64,000 bases of DNA, taken from contig JAOTRX010000006.1 of NCBI GenBank assembly GCA_030247675.1, positions 1 to 64,000 of the forward strand. Direction: 5' to 3'. Source of the stretch: Desulforhopalus sp. Its GTDB lineage: Bacteria > Desulfobacterota > Desulfobulbia > Desulfobulbales > Desulfocapsaceae. The position numbers were made by a program, and so were the translations under genes. Every line of letters starts with the position of its first letter. Position 1 is the first letter of the stretch. The notes under the pieces were generated by a model. That model saw only the letters and a list, made by a program, of their open reading frames with translations. It was not told the DNA's origin and searched no databases. This document shows, in pieces, positions 62,330 to 64,000 of the stretch.

Positions 62330-63280
62330 ATGGAAAAAAAAACGGAAGAAGATTCCCCGACCATTCTGGTGGTCGATGACAACCCGGTCATAACCAAGAT
62401 TCTTGAAGAGCTGTTGCTCCGTGCCGGCTATCGGGTGGTAGTTGTCACTGGAGGCGAGGAGGCCTTGCGGAGTCTGGATGCCCACAAGGTAGATCTCATT
62501 CTCCTTGATGTCGATATACCCGGCACATCGGGCTATACGGTTTGTAGAACTATTAAACAGAACCCCAGCACTGCCTATATTCCAGTAATCTTCGTAACTT
62601 CCCGAGGTGAGCGGGAGGATATCGTAAGCGGTTTTGAGGCGGGCGGTCAGGACTATATCATCAAACCGTTCACCCGTGCCGAACTGCTTGCCCGGGTGCA
62701 AACCCATATGACCCTGCGCAAGGTTCAGAAAGAACTCCAGGCAAGCGTTATCCGCTACCGCAACTTGTCCATCCTCGACGATCTCACCGGTTTTTACAAT
62801 ACCCGCTATCTGTATCAAACCCTGCAGGTCCAGCTGGAAAAGAAACAGAATCTTCCGCTTTCGGTGGTTTTTATCGATATTGACAGTTTTAAGAATGTTG
62901 TCGATACCCACGGCCACCTCAACGGCAGCAGCACCATCGCCGAACTGGCGGAGGTCATTATGCCGCTTTTGCCCGAGGGCTGTTATGGGGTGGCGTATGG
63001 CGGTGATGAGTTCGTTCTGGTTTTACCCAGGCATGGTCGTAGCGAAGGCGGCAGACTAGCCGAGCAGATCCGCGTGGCAATTGAACAGGAGAAGTTTTTG
63101 ACGTTTTGCGATCTCAATGTGCATATCACCATCAGCAGCGGTATCGCCACCTATCCAGACGATGCTCAAACCCTCGACGACCTGCTGGCTGATGCCGATC
63201 ATGCCCTATTTGAAGCGAAACGCTTAGGGAAAAACAAGGTGGTGAGTTTTTCCGAGATGGTGAAAATGGAACCAGCTTGA
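62330..63280 (+). CDS. Response regulator with GGDEF domain (diguanylate cyclase)
   Basis: A 316-residue cytoplasmic regulator. The receiver domain has VVDDNP, the phospho-accepting Asp60 (LILLDVDIPG) and conserved Lys in YIIKPF. The GGDEF domain keeps the active GGDEF at residues 224-228 (AYGGDEFVLV), so it should synthesise c-di-GMP on phosphorylation. The inhibitory RxxD site before GGDEF is missing, so product feedback is probably absent. The frame is open 93 bases further upstream, but ATG 62330 begins at the conserved domain. Its input kinase may be the hybrid kinase upstream, but that is inference. Confidence 0.9.
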   Translation: MEKKTEEDSPTILVVDDNPVITKILEELLLRAGYRVVVVTGGEEALRSLDAHKVDLILLDVDIPGTSGYTVCRTIKQNPSTAYIPVIFVTSRGEREDIVSGFEAGGQDYIIKPFTRAELLARVQTHMTLRKVQKELQASVIRYRNLSILDDLTGFYNTRYLYQTLQVQLEKKQNLPLSVVFIDIDSFKNVVDTHGHLNGSSTIAELAEVIMPLLPEGCYGVAYGGDEFVLVLPRHGRSEGGRLAEQIRVAIEQEKFLTFCDLNVHITISSGIATYPDDAQTLDDLLADADHALFEAKRLGKNKVVSFSEMVKMEPA

Positions 63281-63473
63281 AGCTGGATTGGCGCTGCTTG
63301 TAGAGATTTTTCTACCCTGGCGGCAGCTTTTTGACTATCAGGAAAATAAGCCTGTGGTGTACACTGAGAGTGATCCGTACCGCAATGAATATGCGGGTCT
63401 GCTTCGATTGGTAAAGACATTTCCTTGGTTTTCCCGCTTTGTACGGTATTGAATTGAAAAGAAGAGTCTTTGT

Positions 63474-63830
63474 ATGAATAGATTGGCAATCACCGTATTT
63501 TTGTTGTGCTGCAGCAATATCTTCATGACCTTTGCCTGGTATGGGCATCTCCGTAACCACGCGCATAAGCCGTGGATCATCGCGGCATTGATCAGCTGGG
63601 GGATTGCCCTGTTCGAGTATCTGTTACAGGTGCCCGCCAATCGAGTGGGACATGAGATTATGCCGGTGGGACAGTTGAAGATCCTCCAGGAGGTTATCAC
63701 CCTCTTCGTGTTTGTACCTTTTTCGGTCTTTTACCTAAAAGAAAAACTATCCATGGATTATCTATGGGCCGGTTGCTGTCTGCTCGGTGCGGTTTTTTTC
63801 CTGTTTCGCAGCAAACTGTTTCCCGCCTAA
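63474..63830 (+). CDS. DUF486 membrane protein (DMT-like)
   Basis: A 118-residue protein with four hydrophobic segments, matching the DUF486/DMT-superfamily layout: FLLCCSNIFMTFAWYGHL, WIIAALISWGIALFEYLLQVPANRVG, the conserved LKILQEVITLFVFVPFSVFYLKE and a final segment. Such proteins are small integral membrane proteins of unknown transport role. The start is ATG 63474, preceded by GAAAAGAAG. Confidence 0.85.
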   Translation: MNRLAITVFLLCCSNIFMTFAWYGHLRNHAHKPWIIAALISWGIALFEYLLQVPANRVGHEIMPVGQLKILQEVITLFVFVPFSVFYLKEKLSMDYLWAGCCLLGAVFFLFRSKLFPA

Positions 63831-63934
63831 GTGGATGAAACGATGTTGATCGACTGTGCTTTTCTATCACTGCTTTCTAGATTGTCTACGCGAGTATAGT
63901 GGCTGGTGCGGTAAAGTTTCGGGCGAGGGTGGAA

Positions 63935-64000
63935 ATGATCGAAAAATCGCGAAAGGAGGGTGGTCGGGAGATCAGGATGGGCCGCATCGGTGATCGGCCG
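63935..64000 (+). CDS. Possible start of a gene running off the window edge
   Basis: An ATG after GAGGGTGGAA opens a frame that stays open to the edge (22 codons, arginine-rich: MIEKSRKEGGREIRMGRIGD). The internal ATG at 63977 follows GGAGGG at longer spacing. Too short to identify; may be chance. Confidence 0.25.
   Translation, partial: MIEKSRKEGGREIRMGRIGDRP

Noticed and set aside
1..64000. CRISPR array, tRNA, rRNA, prophage or replication origin
   Set aside because: No spaced short repeats, no tRNA/rRNA signatures, no phage structural genes and no dnaA-box cluster were recognised by eye.

Overview
The window looks like chromosomal DNA of an anaerobic, Gram-negative Desulfobacterota (deltaproteobacterial) organism, most likely near the Desulfobulbales. 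This is inferred from gene content: a rubredoxin, a desulforedoxin-type iron protein, two ADP-forming acyl-CoA synthetases, a class II ilvC, a pyruvate/oxaloacetate carboxyltransferase-like subunit, outer-membrane and lipoprotein signals, and several deltaproteobacterial-style hypothetical proteins. No rRNA, tRNA or CRISPR array was recognised. Most genes are GC-rich. The exceptions are the fucosyltransferase-like gene at the left edge, the WD40-caspase lipoprotein and the 51.6-56.1 kb block, which are AT-richer.

Layout. 0.2-9.2 kb: a family-10 glycosyltransferase, a WD40/caspase-like lipoprotein with a changed catalytic dyad, an ADP-forming acyl-CoA synthetase, an EF-hand membrane protein and a hotdog thioesterase. 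9.3-15.5 kb: a minus-strand operon (hydantoinase/oxoprolinase-like protein, metallophosphoesterase, ParB-like/AsnC-ligand-domain fusion), a FabI-like reductase, and an ABM monooxygenase plus carboxyltransferase whose biotin domain is cut short. 15.7-19.6 kb: a divergent vWA lipoprotein / sigma factor / anti-sigma set. 19.7-24.7 kb: pyrF followed by a compact, apparently biosynthetic cluster (small protein, BtrH-like acyltransferase, radical SAM enzyme, KAS III-like enzyme). 25.0-28.4 kb: a beta-barrel protein, then a scar in which an IS4-type element truncates a membrane-protein gene and is itself cut by a RAYT (REP-associated transposase) element. 28.5-36.0 kb: a serralysin-type RTX protease with a coupled upstream small ORF, divergent from a type I secretion ABC transporter, adaptor and lipoprotein.

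36.5-50 kb: a YdgA-like protein, a universal stress protein with an acyl-CoA synthetase-GNAT fusion, a membrane lytic transglycosylase, a tightly packed minus-strand run (ilvY-surE-CDF-ATP-grasp-esterase), and divergent ilvC with a likely IlvY operator between. 50-56 kb: a ComEA-like protein, desulforedoxin-domain protein, rubredoxin, and a Csd4/Csd6-like pair of peptidoglycan-trimming enzymes, then about 1.5 kb without a convincing gene. 56-64 kb: signalling genes (DUF4388-like, hybrid histidine kinase with a MEDS-domain partner, REC-GGDEF protein), a conserved hypothetical protein, a small Sm-like periplasmic protein and a DUF486 membrane protein.

The most unusual signal outside coding sequence is a family of four intergenic elements. 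Each has a 7-bp-arm inverted repeat of the form TGAGCAG-N5-CTGCTCA preceded by GTTTCGTWT. All four lie about 30-70 nt upstream of a minus-strand start codon, all in the same orientation, and one copy shows a compensatory base-pair change. They may be a cis-regulatory RNA or operator family that coordinates otherwise unrelated genes.
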